From Ancylobacter radicis (GTDB lineage Bacteria; Pseudomonadota; Alphaproteobacteria; Rhizobiales; Xanthobacteraceae): a stretch of DNA of 64,000 nucleotides. The stretch covers positions 62,001-126,000 of the forward strand of contig NZ_JAHCQH010000012.1 in the NCBI RefSeq assembly GCF_018449475.1, in the 5' to 3' direction. Below the pieces are notes generated by a model. It had not been told where the DNA came from. It saw only the letters and a list, made by a program, of their open reading frames with translations, and did not search any database. A program made the position numbers and the translations under genes. The first letter of the stretch is position 1, and every line of letters begins with the position of its first letter. Below, piece after piece: positions 33,363-42,294 of this stretch.

Positions 33363-35582
33363 CTAAGCCTTGAAGTCTTCGAGCCGGAACGGCAGCGAAC
33401 GCAGCCGCTGGCCGGTGGCGTCGAAGATGGCGTTGGACAGCGCCGGGGCGACGCCCGGCACGCCCGGCTCGCCAATGCCGGTGGGGGCGTTGGCGGAGGG
33501 CAGGATATGCACCTCGACCTTGGGCATTTCCGACATCCGCAGCGGGATATAGGTGTCGAAATTGGCCTGCTCGACCACGCCCTTGTCGAGCGTGATCTCG
33601 TCATGCAGCGCCGCGCCGAGGCCGAAGCCGACGCCGCCCTCGATCTGCGCCGCCACCACGTCCGGGTTGATGGCGATGCCGCAATCGACCGCGCAGATCA
33701 CGCGTTCGACCTTGATCTGGCCGTTCACCACCGACACGTCGATGACGCTGCCGACCACCGAGTTGAAGCTCTCATGCAGGGCGATGCCGCGCCCCTTGCC
33801 CGGCCCGGCCTTCGGCCCCCACTTCGCCTTCTCGGCGAGGAGTTTCAGCACGGCGGTGTGGCGCGGCTTGTCGGTCAGCAGCTCCAGCCGGAACTCGACG
33901 GGATCGCGTCCGGCGGCATGGGCCAGCTCGTCGATCATCACCTCCACCACATGGGCGGTGTGGGTGTGGCCGACCGAGCGCCACCACAGCGTCGGCACCT
34001 TCACCTTCGGCGTGTGCAGATCGACCGCGAAATTGCCGATGGCGTAATTGGTGTCGGAGGCGCCCTCCACCGAGGTGCCGTCCACCCCTTCCTTCACCAT
34101 GAACGCCTCGAACGGCGTGTCGATGATGAAGGACTGGCCGACGATCCGCTGCTCCCAGCCGGCGATCTTGCCGTCGGCGGTCACCCCGGCGCGCACCGTG
34201 TGCAGGAACATCGGCCGGTAGAAACCGCCCTTTATGTCGTCCTCGCGGGTCCAGACGAGATGCACCGGGGCGCGCCCGTCCGTCGCCTTGAGGATGGTCG
34301 CGGCCTCGGCGATGTAGTCGGCGGGGATGTTGGCGCGCCGGCCGAAGGAGCCGCCGGCCCACACCGTCTCGATTTTCACCTGTTCGGGCTTGAGGCCGAG
34401 AATGGACGCCGTCACGCCCTGCTCGATGGTCTGGAACTGCGAGCCGGTGGTGATGGTCACACCCTCCGCCGTCTTCTCGATGACGCAGTTGAGCGGCTCC
34501 ATCGGCGCATGGGCGAGATAGGGGAAGGCGAACTCGGCCTCAACGGTCTTGGCCGCACCGGCCAGCCCCTTCACCGCGTCGCCCCGGCGCGCCGCCGGCT
34601 TGCCGGGCGTTTTGGCAAGAGCGCGGTATTCCTCCGTCAGCTCGGCCGTGCCGCGCATTTCCGCGCCGCTCTCGTCCCAGACGATGTCGGTGAGCGCCTC
34701 GCGGCCCTGCATCGCCGCCCAGGTGTTGGTGGCGAGCACGGCGACGCCGCTCGGCACCGCCACCACCTCGACCACGCCCGGCACCTTCTTCGCCGCGCTG
34801 GCGTCGAAGCTCTTGAGCGTCGCGCCGAAGCGGTCGGGCCGGCGCACCACGGCGGTGAGCATGCCCGGCCGGCGGATGTCGAGCGCATAGATCGCGGTGC
34901 CGTCGGTCTTGGCGGCGGAATCGAGGCGCGGCAGCTTGGTGCCGATGAGCGTGAAGTCCTTGGGGTCCTTCAGCGTCACCTCGGCCGGCACCGGCAGCTT
35001 GGCGGCGGCTTCCGCGAACGCGCCGAAGGAGCCGGTACGGGTGCCGCTCGTCAGCACGCCCTTCGCGATGGTGATGCTGGAGGCCGGCACGCCCCATTCT
35101 TGAGCGGCGGCGGCGATCAGCATCTGCCGCGCGGCGGCGCCGGCCTTGCGCAGCTGCTCCCAGCTATTGGCGGTCGAGGTCGAGCCGCCCGTGCCCTGGA
35201 TCGGGCCGAAGGCGAGGTTGTTGTAGAGCTGCGGGTTGGCCGGGGCGAAGGCCGCGCGCATCTGGCTCCAGTCGGCGTCGAGTTCCTCGGCGACGATGGT
35301 GGCGAGGCCGGTGGTGACGCCCTGGCCCATGTCGAGATGCTTGATCAGCACCGTCACCGTGCTGTCGGGCGCGATGCGCACGAAGGCGTTGGGCATCGGC
35401 GCGGCGGCCGGGCCGCCGGCGGCGGTCGCGGCGAAGGCCTTGCCGGCCTGGAAATGCACGCCGATGACGAGCGCGCCACCGGCGGCGGCGAGGCCCTTGA
35501 TGAAGTTGCGACGGGAAGGAACCGTCGCCGGCGCGAGGCTCGCCAGCATCTGGCGGTAGTGATCCGGTGTGATGAGGTGCAT
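33363..35582 (-). CDS. Tat-exported molybdopterin-binding hydroxylase subunit (IorB/xanthine dehydrogenase family)
   Basis: The 739-residue protein carries a twin-arginine signal [17 protein letters not shown] at about residues 23-39, so it is exported folded to the periplasm. The rest is the molybdenum-cytosine-dinucleotide-binding subunit of the isoquinoline 1-oxidoreductase/aldehyde dehydrogenase type: [50 protein letters not shown] and the catalytic-glutamate region [19 protein letters not shown]. It hydroxylates an aldehyde or N-heterocycle; the substrate is unknown. It forms a two-gene operon with the [2Fe-2S] subunit five bases upstream. No cytochrome or MoCo-insertion gene is adjacent. 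Confidence 0.88.
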   Translation of the reverse strand: MHLITPDHYRQMLASLAPATVPSRRNFIKGLAAAGGALVIGVHFQAGKAFAATAAGGPAAAPMPNAFVRIAPDSTVTVLIKHLDMGQGVTTGLATIVAEELDADWSQMRAAFAPANPQLYNNLAFGPIQGTGGSTSTANSWEQLRKAGAAARQMLIAAAAQEWGVPASSITIAKGVLTSGTRTGSFGAFAEAAAKLPVPAEVTLKDPKDFTLIGTKLPRLDSAAKTDGTAIYALDIRRPGMLTAVVRRPDRFGATLKSFDASAAKKVPGVVEVVAVPSGVAVLATNTWAAMQGREALTDIVWDESGAEMRGTAELTEEYRALAKTPGKPAARRGDAVKGLAGAAKTVEAEFAFPYLAHAPMEPLNCVIEKTAEGVTITTGSQFQTIEQGVTASILGLKPEQVKIETVWAGGSFGRRANIPADYIAEAATILKATDGRAPVHLVWTREDDIKGGFYRPMFLHTVRAGVTADGKIAGWEQRIVGQSFIIDTPFEAFMVKEGVDGTSVEGASDTNYAIGNFAVDLHTPKVKVPTLWWRSVGHTHTAHVVEVMIDELAHAAGRDPVEFRLELLTDKPRHTAVLKLLAEKAKWGPKAGPGKGRGIALHESFNSVVGSVIDVSVVNGQIKVERVICAVDCGIAINPDVVAAQIEGGVGFGLGAALHDEITLDKGVVEQANFDTYIPLRMSEMPKVEVHILPSANAPTGIGEPGVPGVAPALSNAIFDATGQRLRSLPFRLEDFKA

Positions 35583-35587
35583 GGCGC

Positions 35588-36040
35588 TCACGCGAGGTTG
35601 GAGGCGGCGTCGTGGATGGCGGCCCGGATGCGCTGATAGGTGGCGCAGCGGCACACATTGCCATCCATCGCGGCGTCGATGTCTTCATCTGTGGGCTTGC
35701 GGTTCTCGCTGAGCAGGCCGATGGCGGACATGATCTGGCCGGACTGGCAGTAGCCGCACTGCACGACGTCGAGCTTGCGCCAGGCGGCGACCACCGCCGT
35801 GCCGACCTCGCCGCCCACGCCCTCGATGGTGGTGACGCTCTTGCCTTCGACATCCGCCAGCGAGGTCTGGCAGGAGCGGACGGGGGCCCCGTCCACATGC
35901 ACGGTGCAGGCGCCGCACAGCGCCGCGCCGCAGCCGAATTTGGTGCCGGTGAGCCCGACAATGTCGCGGACCGCCCAGAGCAGCGGCATGTCGCCATCCG
36001 CCTCGATCGTCCGCTCGGTTCCGTTGAGTGTAAATTTCAT
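35588..36040 (-). CDS. [2Fe-2S] subunit of the periplasmic molybdenum hydroxylase (IorA-like)
   Basis: The 150-residue ferredoxin-like subunit binds two [2Fe-2S] clusters. The first set is Cys37, Cys42, Cys45 and Cys57 ([14 protein letters not shown]). The second is Cys95, Cys98, Cys130 and Cys132 ([10 protein letters not shown] and NVCRCATY). It passes electrons from the molybdenum site to an external acceptor. It has no signal peptide and would be carried across the membrane with its Tat-signal partner. The ATG at 36040 gives the typical MKFTLNG start. A gap of 121 bases to the TetR gene carries ACGGT-N12-ACCGT at about 36144-36165, a possible operator. Confidence 0.9.
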   Translation of the reverse strand: MKFTLNGTERTIEADGDMPLLWAVRDIVGLTGTKFGCGAALCGACTVHVDGAPVRSCQTSLADVEGKSVTTIEGVGGEVGTAVVAAWRKLDVVQCGYCQSGQIMSAIGLLSENRKPTDEDIDAAMDGNVCRCATYQRIRAAIHDAASNLA

Positions 36041-36161
36041 GTCGCCCTCTCCATCGGGGATGAGGGCGCACCGACGGGAACCGCCGGGCATCCCGGCCGG
36101 CGACGATTCCGATGTGCGCTCCTGCCGGGGAAGCTAGGAGATCATGACGGTTATCATCTAA

Positions 36162-36839
36162 TCACCGTTCAGTGATCTGTATCGGCGCGTTTACAAGACT
36201 TTGCGCATTCGCACGGACGCCCATGCCCGCCGGCGCGACGCCGAGCATGACCGGCACGAAATCGGCGAGGTCGCGCACATCCTCGACGATGCGGTCGTCG
36301 CCCCGGCTCGCCGCGGCGAAGAAGATGCCGTCGAGCACAAGGCCGATGCGCCGCGCCATCCGGGCGGTGTCGAGCGGGGGAAAGACGCCGCTCGACACGC
36401 CGCGCTGCAGCGCATCCTCCAGCAGAATCTTCTCGCGCGAATAGAAGCCGGCGATCAGCGCATCGAGTTCGCCGTCGCGCATCCCGGAGGTCGCGTAATC
36501 GGCCATCAGCTTGACCATGCGGGTGATGGTCGGGGTGATCGCGGCATGGGTCTCGACCCAGGCGAGGATTTGCGCCAGCGGATCGGCGGAGGCCACGCGG
36601 CGTGCCTCATAGCCCGCCACCAGTTCGTCGATGGCATGGGCAAGGGCGCGGCGGACGAGGTCCTCCTTATTGTCGAAATAGTGGTAGAGCAGCCCGACAT
36701 TGATCTCGCAGACCATGGCGATGTCGCGCACCGTGACCGTGGAGAAATGGCGCTCCGCGAACAGCCGCAAGGCTTCGTCGAGGATCATCGCCCGCCGTTC
36801 GGTCGGTTGAAGGCGCTTGCGGGCGGCCTTGGCGGTCAT
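36162..36839 (-). CDS. TetR family transcriptional regulator
   Basis: The 225-residue protein has an N-terminal TetR helix-turn-helix: RRAMILDEALRLFAERHFSTVTVRDIAMVCEINVG (in part), then LLYHYFDNKEDLVRRAL. A variable ligand domain follows. It is placed between the molybdenum hydroxylase operon (same strand, downstream) and the first NitT/TauT transporter (divergent, 139 bases away), and could control either or both. A 6-bp perfect inverted repeat, TCCGTA-N4-TACGGA, lies ten bases upstream of its start and is a good candidate operator. The inducing ligand is unknown. Confidence 0.88.
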   Translation of the reverse strand: MTAKAARKRLQPTERRAMILDEALRLFAERHFSTVTVRDIAMVCEINVGLLYHYFDNKEDLVRRALAHAIDELVAGYEARRVASADPLAQILAWVETHAAITPTITRMVKLMADYATSGMRDGELDALIAGFYSREKILLEDALQRGVSSGVFPPLDTARMARRIGLVLDGIFFAAASRGDDRIVEDVRDLADFVPVMLGVAPAGMGVRANAQSLVNAPIQITER

Positions 36840-36848
36840 GTCGTCCCC

Positions 36849-36864
36849 TCCGTAAATCTACGGA
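36849..36864. promoter_or_regulatory. Candidate TetR operator
   Basis: TCCGTA-AATC-TACGGA is a perfect inverted repeat immediately upstream of the TetR gene, in the gap shared with the divergent transporter operon. The length and symmetry fit TetR-type operators. Confidence 0.55.
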
Positions 36865-36978
36865 ATTTTTTGCCTCGCCCATATGCTAGGCGTGCTCATT
36901 TGTTAGGCTTGCAGCCGGTATTAAGTCAACGTTTAATAACCTGGTCCCGCCCGTTCAAGCGACCAGGAGCCGTCCCCC

Positions 36979-38064
36979 ATGAAGCGCATCGTCAGGGCCG
37001 CCGTTCTTCTTGCCGGAATCACTGCCGCCTCCCTCGTCGGCGCCGCCCAGAACGCAGCCGAAGCCGCTCCCAAGAAGAGCTTCAAGGTCGCCTACACCGT
37101 CTATATCGGCTTCATGCCGTTCGCCTATATGAAGCAGTCCGGCATCATGAAGAAGTGGGCCGACAAATACGGCATCGAGGTCGACCTGCTGCAGACCAAT
37201 GATTATGTCGGCGGCGTCAACCAGTTCATCGCCGGCGATATCGACGCGGTCGGCGTCGCCTCGATGGACGGCCTGACCATGCCGGCCGCCGGCGGGGTGG
37301 ACACCTCGGTCTTCCTCATCACCGACTATTCCGACGGCAACGACCTCATCGTCTCCAAGACCGCCAAGGACGTGAAGGAACTGGCCGGGCAGGACGTCTA
37401 CCTGCTGCAATATTCCGTCTCGCACTACCTCTTGAACCGCGCGCTGCAGAAGGCCGGCATCAACGATCCGACCGCCGCCAAGGCGATCAACATCTCCGAC
37501 GCCGAGATCGCCGCCGCCTTCATCTCGCAGGATGCGATGAAGCACGCCGTCTCGTGGAAGCCGCTCACCGAGGACATGCTGAAGGTGAAGGGCGCCACCA
37601 AGCTGTTCGACAGCGCGCAGATCCCCGGCGAGATCATGGACGTGTTCATCGGCAAGACCGATGTGCTGAAGGACAACCCGGACTTCGCCAAGGCGGTGAT
37701 CGGCGCCTGGTACGAGGCGCTCGGCATCCTCAAGGCCGGCGGCGCCAAGGGCGAGGAAATGCGCGCGGTGATGACCAGCGCCATGGGCACCGATGCCGGC
37801 GGCCTGCAGGCGCAGATCGACACCACGCACTTCTTCTACACCCCGGCGGAAGCCTATGACTTCCTGACCGCGGCCGAGAACGCCAAGATCTGGGACAGCA
37901 TCCGCACCTTCTGCTTCGAGCAGGGCCTGTTCGGTCAGGGCGCGACCAGCGTCGACTCGATCGGCATCGAGGTCGCCAGCGGCGCCGTGCTCGGCGACAA
38001 GGGCAACATCAAGATGCGCATCAACCCGAGCTTCACCAAGCTGGCGGTCGACGGGAAGCTGTGA
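36979..38064 (+). CDS. NitT/TauT-type ABC transporter substrate-binding protein (urea-carboxylase-associated subtype)
   Basis: The 361-residue protein has a signal peptide (residues 1 to about 30, ending NAAEAA). The mature sequence resembles the binding proteins found beside urea carboxylase genes, with YTVYIGFMPFAYMKQSGI, MKKWADKYGIEVDLLQTNDYV, QFIAGDIDAVGVASMDGL, PAAGGVDTS and DYSDGNDLIVSK. No urea carboxylase gene is present in the window. It would deliver a small nitrogen- or sulfur-containing compound to the permease and ATPase encoded next. It starts a plus-strand operon divergent from the TetR gene. The ligand is inferred only at the level of the family. Confidence 0.82.
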   Translation: MKRIVRAAVLLAGITAASLVGAAQNAAEAAPKKSFKVAYTVYIGFMPFAYMKQSGIMKKWADKYGIEVDLLQTNDYVGGVNQFIAGDIDAVGVASMDGLTMPAAGGVDTSVFLITDYSDGNDLIVSKTAKDVKELAGQDVYLLQYSVSHYLLNRALQKAGINDPTAAKAINISDAEIAAAFISQDAMKHAVSWKPLTEDMLKVKGATKLFDSAQIPGEIMDVFIGKTDVLKDNPDFAKAVIGAWYEALGILKAGGAKGEEMRAVMTSAMGTDAGGLQAQIDTTHFFYTPAEAYDFLTAAENAKIWDSIRTFCFEQGLFGQGATSVDSIGIEVASGAVLGDKGNIKMRINPSFTKLAVDGKL

Positions 38065-38111
38065 GCGGGCTCACAGGAGCCAACAGCGCGCGCCAAAAAG
38101 CCGGGCGCAGC

Positions 38112-38226
38112 TCCCTCTCCCCGAGGGGGAGCGGGGTGGGGTGAGGGGCTTGTCTCCCGCCCCGCAGCCAAGCAGCTCCCTCACCGACCCGCTTCGCGGG
38201 CCACCTCTCCCCGTCGGGGAGAGGGA
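38112..38226. repeat. Intergenic inverted repeat, family C, between binding-protein and permease genes
   Basis: The ends TCCCTCTCCCCGA and TCGGGGAGAGGGA are near-perfect reverse complements. Inside lie GGGGTGAGGGGCT, CCGCTTCGCGGG-like hairpin CCCGCTTCGCGGG and other GC-rich arms. This class of element is widespread in Hyphomicrobiales intergenic regions. Confidence 0.8.
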
Positions 38227-38241
38227 AGCAGAGGCCAAACC

Positions 38242-39060
38242 ATGCGTCGCATCATCAATTACGCGCCCCGCCCCGGCGTGAAGGTGATCCTGGCCGCCCT
38301 GCCCTTCGTGGCGGTGATCGCGATCTATCTTCTCGCCTCGAATGCTCGGCTCGCCATCGAGCCGAACGACAAGCTGATGCCGGCCTTCTCCACCTTCTAT
38401 GCCGCGATGGCCCGGCTGGCGACGACGCTCGACATCGCCACCAAGCAGTATCTCCTGTGGTGGGACACCTGGCTCTCGCTCTGGCGGCTGTTCGTCGGGC
38501 TCGGCATCGCCGCCGCGCTCGGGCTGGTGCTGGGCATAACCGTCGGCTTCATCCCCTACCTCAGGGCGATGTTCGAGCCGTTCTTCGCCGCCTTCTCGCT
38601 CATTCCCCCGCTCGCCGTGCTGCCGATCCTGTTCATCCTGTTCGGGCTGGGCGAGGCCTCGAAGATCGTGCTGATCGTGTTCGGCATCGCCCCCTTCATC
38701 ATCCGCGACGTGATGCTGCGCGTCGCCGCCATCCCGGCCGAGCAGATCATCAAGGCGCAGACGCTGGGCGCCTCGACCTGGCAGATGGTGACCGGCGTGG
38801 TGCTGCCGCAGGTGATGCCGCGCCTCATCGATTCCGTGCGCCTCTCGCTCGGCGCGGCCTGGCTGTTCGTCATCGCCGCCGAGGCGATCACGGCGGAGGG
38901 CGGGCTCGGCTACCGCATCTTCCTGGTGCGCCGCTATCTCGCGATGGACGTGATCCTGCCCTATGTCGCCTGGATCACGCTGCTTGCCTTCCTGATGGAT
39001 TACGGTCTGCGCAAGCTCGCCGCCGCCGCCTATCCCTGGGACCGGATCAAGGCGGCCTGA
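38242..39060 (+). CDS. ABC transporter permease, NitT/TauT (SsuC/TauC-like)
   Basis: The 272-residue inner-membrane protein has six predicted helices and the inner-membrane-component signature that docks to the ATPase, visible as AQTLGASTWQMVTGVVLPQVMPR. The N-terminus LPFVAVIAIYLLASNARLAI followed by NDKLMPAF matches the urea-carboxylase-associated permease subtype. It forms the channel for the substrate captured by the 36979 protein. It is directly followed by the ATPase gene with no gap. The family C repeat upstream may separate expression of the binding protein from that of the membrane parts. Confidence 0.88.
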   Translation: MRRIINYAPRPGVKVILAALPFVAVIAIYLLASNARLAIEPNDKLMPAFSTFYAAMARLATTLDIATKQYLLWWDTWLSLWRLFVGLGIAAALGLVLGITVGFIPYLRAMFEPFFAAFSLIPPLAVLPILFILFGLGEASKIVLIVFGIAPFIIRDVMLRVAAIPAEQIIKAQTLGASTWQMVTGVVLPQVMPRLIDSVRLSLGAAWLFVIAAEAITAEGGLGYRIFLVRRYLAMDVILPYVAWITLLAFLMDYGLRKLAAAAYPWDRIKAA

Positions 39061-39915
39061 ATGACCACGATCCTCATCGACAATGTCTGGAAGGAATATG
39101 ACGAGCGGATCGTGCTCGAACAGGTCAACCTGTCGCTCGACGATCACGAATTCCTCGTCATCATTGGCCCCTCGGGCGTCGGCAAGACCACGCTGCTGCG
39201 CCTTCTGCTCTCCCAGGAAGTGCCCACGCGCGGACGAATCCTGATCGACGGCGAGCCGATCGCCGCCGAGCCGACCGCCGATCGCGGCGTGGTGTTCCAG
39301 CGTTACTCCGTGTTCCCGCACAAGACCGTGCTGGAAAACGTGATGCTCGGCCCGCAATGGGCCGGCGCGCCGATCCTCGGCCGGTTCTTCGGCGCCCGTC
39401 GCCGGGCGCTGGAGGCGCGGGCCATGACGCTGCTCACCCGCGTCGGCCTTGCCGAGCACGCCGGCAAGTACCCCGCCCAGCTGTCCGGCGGCATGCAGCA
39501 GCGCCTCGCTTTGGCGCAGGCGCTGATCATGAAGCCGAAGGTGCTGCTGCTCGACGAGCCGTTCGGCGCGCTCGACCCCGGCACCCGCAAATCCATGCAC
39601 GAGCTGGTGCGCGAATTGTGGGAAGAGAACCGCATGACCATCGTCATGGTCACGCATGATCTGCCCGAGGCCTTCCTGCTCGGCACCCGCGTCATCGCCG
39701 TGGACCGCCCGCGCAAGGACCCGCAGGCGCCCGAACGCTTCGGCGCCACCATCGTCTCGGATTTCGAGGCGAAGTGCCGGGTGATGCGCGAATCGCGCGC
39801 CTTCGAGGCCGAGCGCGAGAAGGTCCGCCTCACCCTCGTTTCATCCACCCCTACTCCCGCATCAGCGATCCCGCCCGGCACCCCCGCGCCGGCGCGGCTT
39901 CTCGTGAAGGACTGA
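39061..39915 (+). CDS. ABC transporter ATPase, NitT/TauT (SsuB/TauB-like)
   Basis: The 284-residue ATPase has Walker A GPSGVGKTT at about residues 38-46, the Q-loop VVFQRYSVFPHKTVLENV, the signature LSGGMQQRLALAQAL, Walker [12 protein letters not shown] and the switch histidine in MVTHDLPEAF. It powers the adjacent permease. Its ATG begins immediately after the permease TGA, and its own stop is followed by the monooxygenase ATG after three bases, so the three genes form one tight operon. The C-terminal extension of about 45 residues is rich in proline and threonine and varies in this family. Confidence 0.92.
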   Translation: MTTILIDNVWKEYDERIVLEQVNLSLDDHEFLVIIGPSGVGKTTLLRLLLSQEVPTRGRILIDGEPIAAEPTADRGVVFQRYSVFPHKTVLENVMLGPQWAGAPILGRFFGARRRALEARAMTLLTRVGLAEHAGKYPAQLSGGMQQRLALAQALIMKPKVLLLDEPFGALDPGTRKSMHELVRELWEENRMTIVMVTHDLPEAFLLGTRVIAVDRPRKDPQAPERFGATIVSDFEAKCRVMRESRAFEAEREKVRLTLVSSTPTPASAIPPGTPAPARLLVKD

Positions 39916-39918
39916 ACG

Positions 39919-41262
39919 ATGTCTGCCTCTGACACGGCCGCCCCCAATGCCGCCCCCAAGCCCTTCCACCTCGCCTGGTTCATGAACTTCACCCCCGACG
40001 AGTGGCGCGAGCCGTTCGGCCAGGGCGGCAATCCGTGGGACGGGCAGTTCTATATCGAGATGGCCCAGGCGATGGAGCGCGCCTGCTTCGATCTGATCAT
40101 GATCGAGGACAAGCTGATGGTGCCGGAAACCTATGGCGGCTCGCGCGACATCTCGCTCAAGCACGCCATGATGGTGCCGAAGGCCGATCCCGCCCCGCTG
40201 GCGGTGGCCATGGGCATGGCCACCAAGCATCTCGGCGTGGTCGCCACCATGTCGACCATGGCCTACCCGCCCTTCATGCTGGCACGCCTGTCCTCGACCA
40301 TCGACAGCCTGACCAAGGGCCGCTTCGGCTGGAACGTCGTCACCTCGGCCGAGGACCTGATGGCGAAGAATTTCGGCATGGACAAGCTGCCTCCGCGCGA
40401 GGACCGCTACGCCATGGCCGAGGAATACATGGAAGTCTGCGACAAGCTGTTCAACAGCTGGGAGCCGGACGCCGTGGTGCTCGACCGCAAGAACGGCATC
40501 TATGCCGACGGCTCCAAGGTCCACACCATCGACCACAAGGGCACCTATTATCAGGTGCGCGGCCCGCTCAATACCGTGCCCTCGCCGCAGCGCCGCCCGG
40601 TCTATCTGCAGGCCGGCGCCTCGCCGCGCGGGCGCGATTTCGCCGCGCGCTATGCCGACGCCATCGTCTCGGTGGCCAATGGCGTCGAGGGCATGAAGGC
40701 GTTCCGCGCCGACATCCGCGCCCGCGCCGAGGCGATGGGCCGCAACCCCGACGACATCAAGGTGTTCTTCTGCGTCTGCCCGAGCCTCGGCGAGACCGAA
40801 GCGGAAGCCCGCGCCCGCTATGAGCACGTCACCATGTCCGACAATTTCGTCACCGACGTGCTGATCTCGATCTCCGCCATCACCGAGATCGACTTCGCCA
40901 AATATGATCTCGACAAGCCGCTGCCCGAGAAGCTGGTGACCAACGGCGAATCCGGCACGCTCGACAAGTTCCAGCAGTGGGGTTCGGGCAAGACGCTGCG
41001 CGAGCTGGCGGCGGCCGGCGGCGGCGGTCTCGTCTCCTCGATGGAGCTGATCGGCACCCCCGCCCAGGTCGCCGAGAAGATGGGCGAGGCGATGGCCGAG
41101 ATCGGCGGCGACGGCTTCCTCATCACCACCCCGGTGCTGCGCGTCTCGCGCCGCTACATCGCCGAAATCTGCGACGGGCTGGTGCCGGAGCTTCAGGCCC
41201 GCGGCCTGACCCGCAAGGAATACAAGCACCAGCTGCTGCGCGACAATCTGCGCGAGTTCTGA
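39919..41262 (+). CDS. LLM-class FMN-dependent monooxygenase (NtaA/SnaA/DszA type)
   Basis: The 447-residue protein belongs to the bacterial-luciferase-like TIM-barrel flavoenzymes that use reduced FMN and O2. Segments such as [97 protein letters not shown] and [10 protein letters not shown] fit the nitrilotriacetate/dibenzothiophene-sulfone group. It would cleave a C-N or C-S bond or oxygenate a heterocycle brought in by the preceding transporter. The reductase partner is encoded 79 bases downstream. The exact substrate cannot be read from the sequence. It differs from RutA, and no other rut genes are present. Confidence 0.85.
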   Translation: MSASDTAAPNAAPKPFHLAWFMNFTPDEWREPFGQGGNPWDGQFYIEMAQAMERACFDLIMIEDKLMVPETYGGSRDISLKHAMMVPKADPAPLAVAMGMATKHLGVVATMSTMAYPPFMLARLSSTIDSLTKGRFGWNVVTSAEDLMAKNFGMDKLPPREDRYAMAEEYMEVCDKLFNSWEPDAVVLDRKNGIYADGSKVHTIDHKGTYYQVRGPLNTVPSPQRRPVYLQAGASPRGRDFAARYADAIVSVANGVEGMKAFRADIRARAEAMGRNPDDIKVFFCVCPSLGETEAEARARYEHVTMSDNFVTDVLISISAITEIDFAKYDLDKPLPEKLVTNGESGTLDKFQQWGSGKTLRELAAAGGGGLVSSMELIGTPAQVAEKMGEAMAEIGGDGFLITTPVLRVSRRYIAEICDGLVPELQARGLTRKEYKHQLLRDNLREF

Positions 41263-41278
41263 GCATCGCGACCCCGGT

Positions 41279-41305
41279 GGGCGGCCCCGGCCGTCCGCTA
41301 TTTTT
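41279..41305 (+). terminator. Weak terminator or attenuator after the monooxygenase gene
   Basis: GGGCGG (41279-41284) can pair with CCGTCC (41291-41296) around a CCCCGG loop, with one G-U pair, followed at once by GCTATTTTTAG. The stem is short, so partial termination before the reductase gene is the most I infer. Confidence 0.4.
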
Positions 41306-41341
41306 AGCCGACTTAACATCCTCGCAGCGAGGGAGATCGTC

Positions 41342-41914
41342 ATGGGACAGTGCCAGCAGGCCGAGAGCGCGGAGCGCGCCGACAGCGTCGCGGGACCGGC
41401 GGTGACACGGCAGGACTATCGCGATGCCATGGCCCGCCTCGGCGCGGCCGTGAACATCGTCACCACCGACGGGCCGGGTGGGCGGCACGGCTTCACCGCC
41501 TCGGCGGTGTGCTCGGTCACCGACCAGCCGCCGACGCTGCTGGTCTGCCTCAACAAGGGCTCCTCGGCCAGCGCCGCCGTCCATGCCAATGGCGTCGTCT
41601 GCATCAACACGCTGGCCTCCGGCCACGAGACGCTGTCCAACCTGTTCGGCGGCGGCAAACCGGTCGAGGAACGCTTCGCCGGCGGCGAATGGCGCGTCTC
41701 GCAGACCGGGGCGCCGATGCTGGTGGGCGCGCTCACCGCCTTCGACTGCCGCATCGTCCGCACGGTCGAGGTCGGCACGCATGACGTGCTGTTCTGCGAG
41801 GTGGTGGGCCTGGCCAGCGGCGACGGCGCGGAAGGGCTGATCTATTTCAGCCGCCGCTACCACGCGCTTCAGGGCGCGACCCACGCTCCCACCGAGCGCG
41901 CGGCCGGCGCGTGA
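41342..41914 (+). CDS. RutF-like flavin reductase (NADH:FMN oxidoreductase)
   Basis: The 190-residue protein belongs to the split-barrel flavin reductases that supply FMNH2 to two-component monooxygenases. From residue 22 it closely follows the RutF pattern: [55 protein letters not shown] and [15 protein letters not shown]. It is placed directly behind the LLM-type monooxygenase and is its likely reductant source. The 20-residue N-terminal lead is not conserved. The start ATG at 41342 has GAGGGAGA in front. Although RutF-like, no pyrimidine-degradation genes are nearby. Confidence 0.88.
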   Translation: MGQCQQAESAERADSVAGPAVTRQDYRDAMARLGAAVNIVTTDGPGGRHGFTASAVCSVTDQPPTLLVCLNKGSSASAAVHANGVVCINTLASGHETLSNLFGGGKPVEERFAGGEWRVSQTGAPMLVGALTAFDCRIVRTVEVGTHDVLFCEVVGLASGDGAEGLIYFSRRYHALQGATHAPTERAAGA

Positions 41915-42294
41915 TCCGCCGCTCGCTTTGCGAGCAGTCGGCAAAGCCGCGCGGCTGACGCGCCAGCGCCGGCACGGGCGCAAAACGGCCCGGAGTCACG
42001 GGCCGCGCGCTTACCTGCCGGACGCGCGGAGCGGGCCACCGCTGACACAAGAAAGGGCGCGCGGCGCCCAAAACATAGGCGTGCCTAAGAAGCGGTTTCG
42101 GCATAGCGTTTTTCGGCTTTCAAAGGCTGGCACGCGCCGCATCCCTGAAAGCTAACTGTTTGCCGCTAGGCCGGTTTCGCGGTGCTAAGAATAGACACTC
42201 CCGATCCCGCGCCGAGCGATCTTCATCACGGGTTCCACCGGCCTTCGGGTGAGGTGCCGGGTCCCCGAGTGCCGGATCCACAGGGAGACCATCC
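41915..42294. other. 380-base intergenic region upstream of the second transporter
   Basis: No coding frame with credible start or codon use was seen. It contains the perfect dyad TAGGC-GT-GCCTA at 42076-42087. A less GC-rich stretch follows at about 42090-42195 that could carry the promoter of the 42295 operon. A TTTGCCG...TGCTAAGAAT pair at 42159-42192 is a weak promoter candidate. Confidence 0.5.

Noticed and set aside
33507-35636. Long plus-strand open frame antisense to the molybdenum hydroxylase subunit
   Set aside because: Arg/Gly/His-rich shadow of a clear gene on the minus strand, with no start signal or family resemblance.
36979-39915. Urea transporter linked to urea carboxylase
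   Set aside because: The subtype resembles that family, but no urea carboxylase or allophanate hydrolase gene is present, so urea cannot be assigned.
39919-41914. Pyrimidine degradation (rutA/rutF) pair
   Set aside because: The reductase is RutF-like, but the monooxygenase belongs to the NtaA/DszA group and rutB-E and rutG are absent.
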